A stretch of 5,847 nucleotides of DNA, taken from NCBI GenBank assembly GCA_003134755.1, contig PLCK01000119.1, positions 1 through 5,847 on the forward strand, written 5' to 3'. Numbering within the stretch: the first letter of the stretch is position 1; every line of letters starts with the position of its first letter. Shown here in pieces: positions 4,587 through 5,847 of the stretch. Both the position numbers and the translations under genes were made by a program. The notes beneath the pieces are model-generated. The model saw only the letters and a program-made list of their open reading frames with translations, did not search any database and was not told the DNA's origin. Source of the stretch: Actinomycetota bacterium (GTDB taxonomy: Bacteria > Actinomycetota > Actinomycetes > Acidothermales > Acidothermaceae).

Positions 4587-5847
4587 ATGACGGCGGAGGT
4601 ATCGCAGCAGGCGTCGCTCGACGGCCAGGACGTCGACCCCGGCGGCGACCGGCGTCGATGGGCGACGCTCGCGGTCTTGGCCACCGGACAGTTCATGGCG
4701 CTGGTCGACGTCACGATCGTCAACGTGGCCATCCCGACGATGCAACTGAAGCTGCACGCGAGCGGTGCCGCGCTGCAACTGGTGGTCTCCGGCTACACGA
4801 TCGCGTACGCGATGTTGCTCGTCACGGGCGCCCGCCTCGGCCAACTGCGCGGCCCGCGGCTGTTGTTCATGTCAGGCCTGATCACGTTCACCTTCGCGTC
4901 TCTGGCCTGCGGATTCGCGCCGAATGTGGCCGCCCTGATCGGCGCACGGTTCGTCCAGGGCGCCGGCGCCGCGGCTATGGTTCCGCAGTTGATCAGCGTG
5001 ATACAGCTCCGGTTCACGGGCGCCGCACGGGTTCGTGCGCTAAGCGTCTATTCGGCGACGCTCGCGAGTGGTGCTGTCGTTGGGCAGATCCTCGGCGGGG
5101 TCCTGGTGAGCGCGAACCTGTTCGGCGGCTCCTGGCGGGTCGTATTTCTGGTCAACGTCCCCGTAGGCCTCGTGCTCGCGGGCCTGGTCCCGCGGTTCGT
5201 GCCGGCTGACCGGCTCCCAACAGGGCAGCGCCTCGACCTGCGTGGGCTCGTCGTCCTCGCCGGGTCGGTGCTGCTCATCGTCGTCCCGCTGGTCATCGGG
5301 CGTGAAGAGGGCTGGCCGGGTTGGGCGTGGGCGAGCATGGCCGCCGGCCTCGCAGGGGTTGCGGCGTTCGTGGCCGTCGAGCGCGACGTCGCCCGTCGCC
5401 GCGGGAACCCCTTGCTGAACCTCCGGGTCTTCGAGGCACGCGGCATCGTGCCGGCTATCGGGGCCTTGACGGTCGGCATGATCGGGTACGGCGGGTTCCT
5501 CTTCAGCCTCGCACTGCATCTGCAGCGCGGCCTCGGCGACAGCCCGTTGAAGGCCGGCCTCACCTTTGCTCCCGCCGCGGCGATGTTCGGACTTGTCAGC
5601 TTTCTCTGGCGCCGGCTGCCGGCCGCGATCTTCGCCTGGTTGCCGCTCGCGGGCCAAGCCATCGCCGGCATGGGTTACCTAGGCCTGGCCGCTGCCGTGT
5701 CGGCCGGCGAATGGTGGCTGGTGTTGCCGCTGATCGTGGTAGGCGGTGGATTGGGGCTGGCGTTCGCGCCCGCGATGGCGCTGGCCTTGGTGAAGGTGCC
5801 GAGTCGCGAAGCTGCCGACGCGAGCGGACTCCTCACCACCGTGATAC
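4587..5847 (+). CDS. DHA2-family MFS efflux transporter, 3' end outside the window
   Basis: The frame is open for 420 codons from the ATG at 4587 and runs off the right edge. It is an inner-membrane, proton-driven exporter of the 14-helix EmrB/QacA (DHA2) type, probably for drugs or other toxic small molecules. Visible family marks are motif D1 at ~38-50 (MALVDVTIVNVAIP), motif B at ~121-137 (RFVQGAGAAAMVPQ), motif C at ~160-172 (ASGAVVGQILGGVL) and the helix-6 start FLVNVPVG at 187-194. Hydrophobic segments alternate with loops up to the edge. The motif A loop after helix 2 reads GARLGQLRGPRLLF (81-94). The usual Asp (G-x-L-x-D-x-x-G-R-R) is Gln and the basic end is reduced. No strong ribosome site precedes the ATG. 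An ATG at 4571 is in a different frame. The gene is divergent from the XRE regulator, which probably controls it. About 50-100 C-terminal residues should follow. Confidence 0.92.
   Translation, partial: MTAEVSQQASLDGQDVDPGGDRRRWATLAVLATGQFMALVDVTIVNVAIPTMQLKLHASGAALQLVVSGYTIAYAMLLVTGARLGQLRGPRLLFMSGLITFTFASLACGFAPNVAALIGARFVQGAGAAAMVPQLISVIQLRFTGAARVRALSVYSATLASGAVVGQILGGVLVSANLFGGSWRVVFLVNVPVGLVLAGLVPRFVPADRLPTGQRLDLRGLVVLAGSVLLIVVPLVIGREEGWPGWAWASMAAGLAGVAAFVAVERDVARRRGNPLLNLRVFEARGIVPAIGALTVGMIGYGGFLFSLALHLQRGLGDSPLKAGLTFAPAAAMFGLVSFLWRRLPAAIFAWLPLAGQAIAGMGYLGLAAAVSAGEWWLVLPLIVVGGGLGLAFAPAMALALVKVPSREAADASGLLTTVI

Noticed and set aside
4571..5209. Plus-strand 212-codon frame starting at the ATG at 4571
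   Set aside because: It is a +1-type shadow of the transporter and is Arg/Gly/Pro-rich. The transporter frame from 4587 shows clear MFS motifs.
5040..5671. Two long minus-strand frames opposite the transporter
   Set aside because: They are typical antisense shadows of a GC-rich membrane protein, of polar low-complexity composition with no domain.
1..5847. tRNA, rRNA, CRISPR array, riboswitch or replication origin
   Set aside because: I saw no cloverleaf-like arms with conserved T-loop, no regularly spaced direct repeats with unique spacers, no known aptamer core and no iteron cluster.

Overview
The window is GC-rich DNA of an actinobacterial type. Third codon positions are strongly G/C, rare starts such as GTG are plausible, and the gene families (an ECF42 sigma factor, a DGPF/YCII protein, an MmyB-like XRE regulator and a DHA2 transporter) are typical of actinomycetes. 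The genus cannot be fixed from the sequence. All function calls come from reading motifs, without database searches.

Layout: positions 1-103 hold no gene. They contain a perfect 12-bp tandem repeat and a hairpin that looks like a terminator. Positions 104-398 (minus strand) hold two decayed pieces: the C-terminal part of a probable SAM-dependent methyltransferase, and in a different frame just upstream a 20-residue scrap of a VOC/glyoxalase-type protein. Two strong hairpins at 424-485 end transcription from the next gene. Positions 500-1573 (minus) encode a 357-residue, very alanine-rich protein with four 42-44-residue helical repeats; I do not recognise its family. A 194-bp spacer follows. 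Positions 1768-3432 (minus) form a two-gene operon: a DGPF/YCII protein followed by an ECF42-type sigma factor with a long C-terminal extension. Upstream is a close match to the published ECF42 promoter (TGTCGA, 17 bp, CGTC), so the operon probably activates itself. Positions 3566-4453 (minus) encode an XRE regulator with an MmyB-like ligand-binding domain. It is divergent, across 133 bp, from a DHA2-family MFS efflux protein that starts at 4587 (plus) and runs off the right edge.

Working picture (inference): there are two separate regulatory modules. One is an XRE repressor/sensor paired with a drug-type efflux pump. The other is an ECF sigma factor with no anti-sigma gene in view, coupled to a small DGPF protein. 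The left third looks like accessory DNA, with gene remnants and a low-complexity repeat protein. The most unusual object is the alanine-rich repeat protein. The best-supported regulatory finding is the ECF42 autoregulatory promoter.
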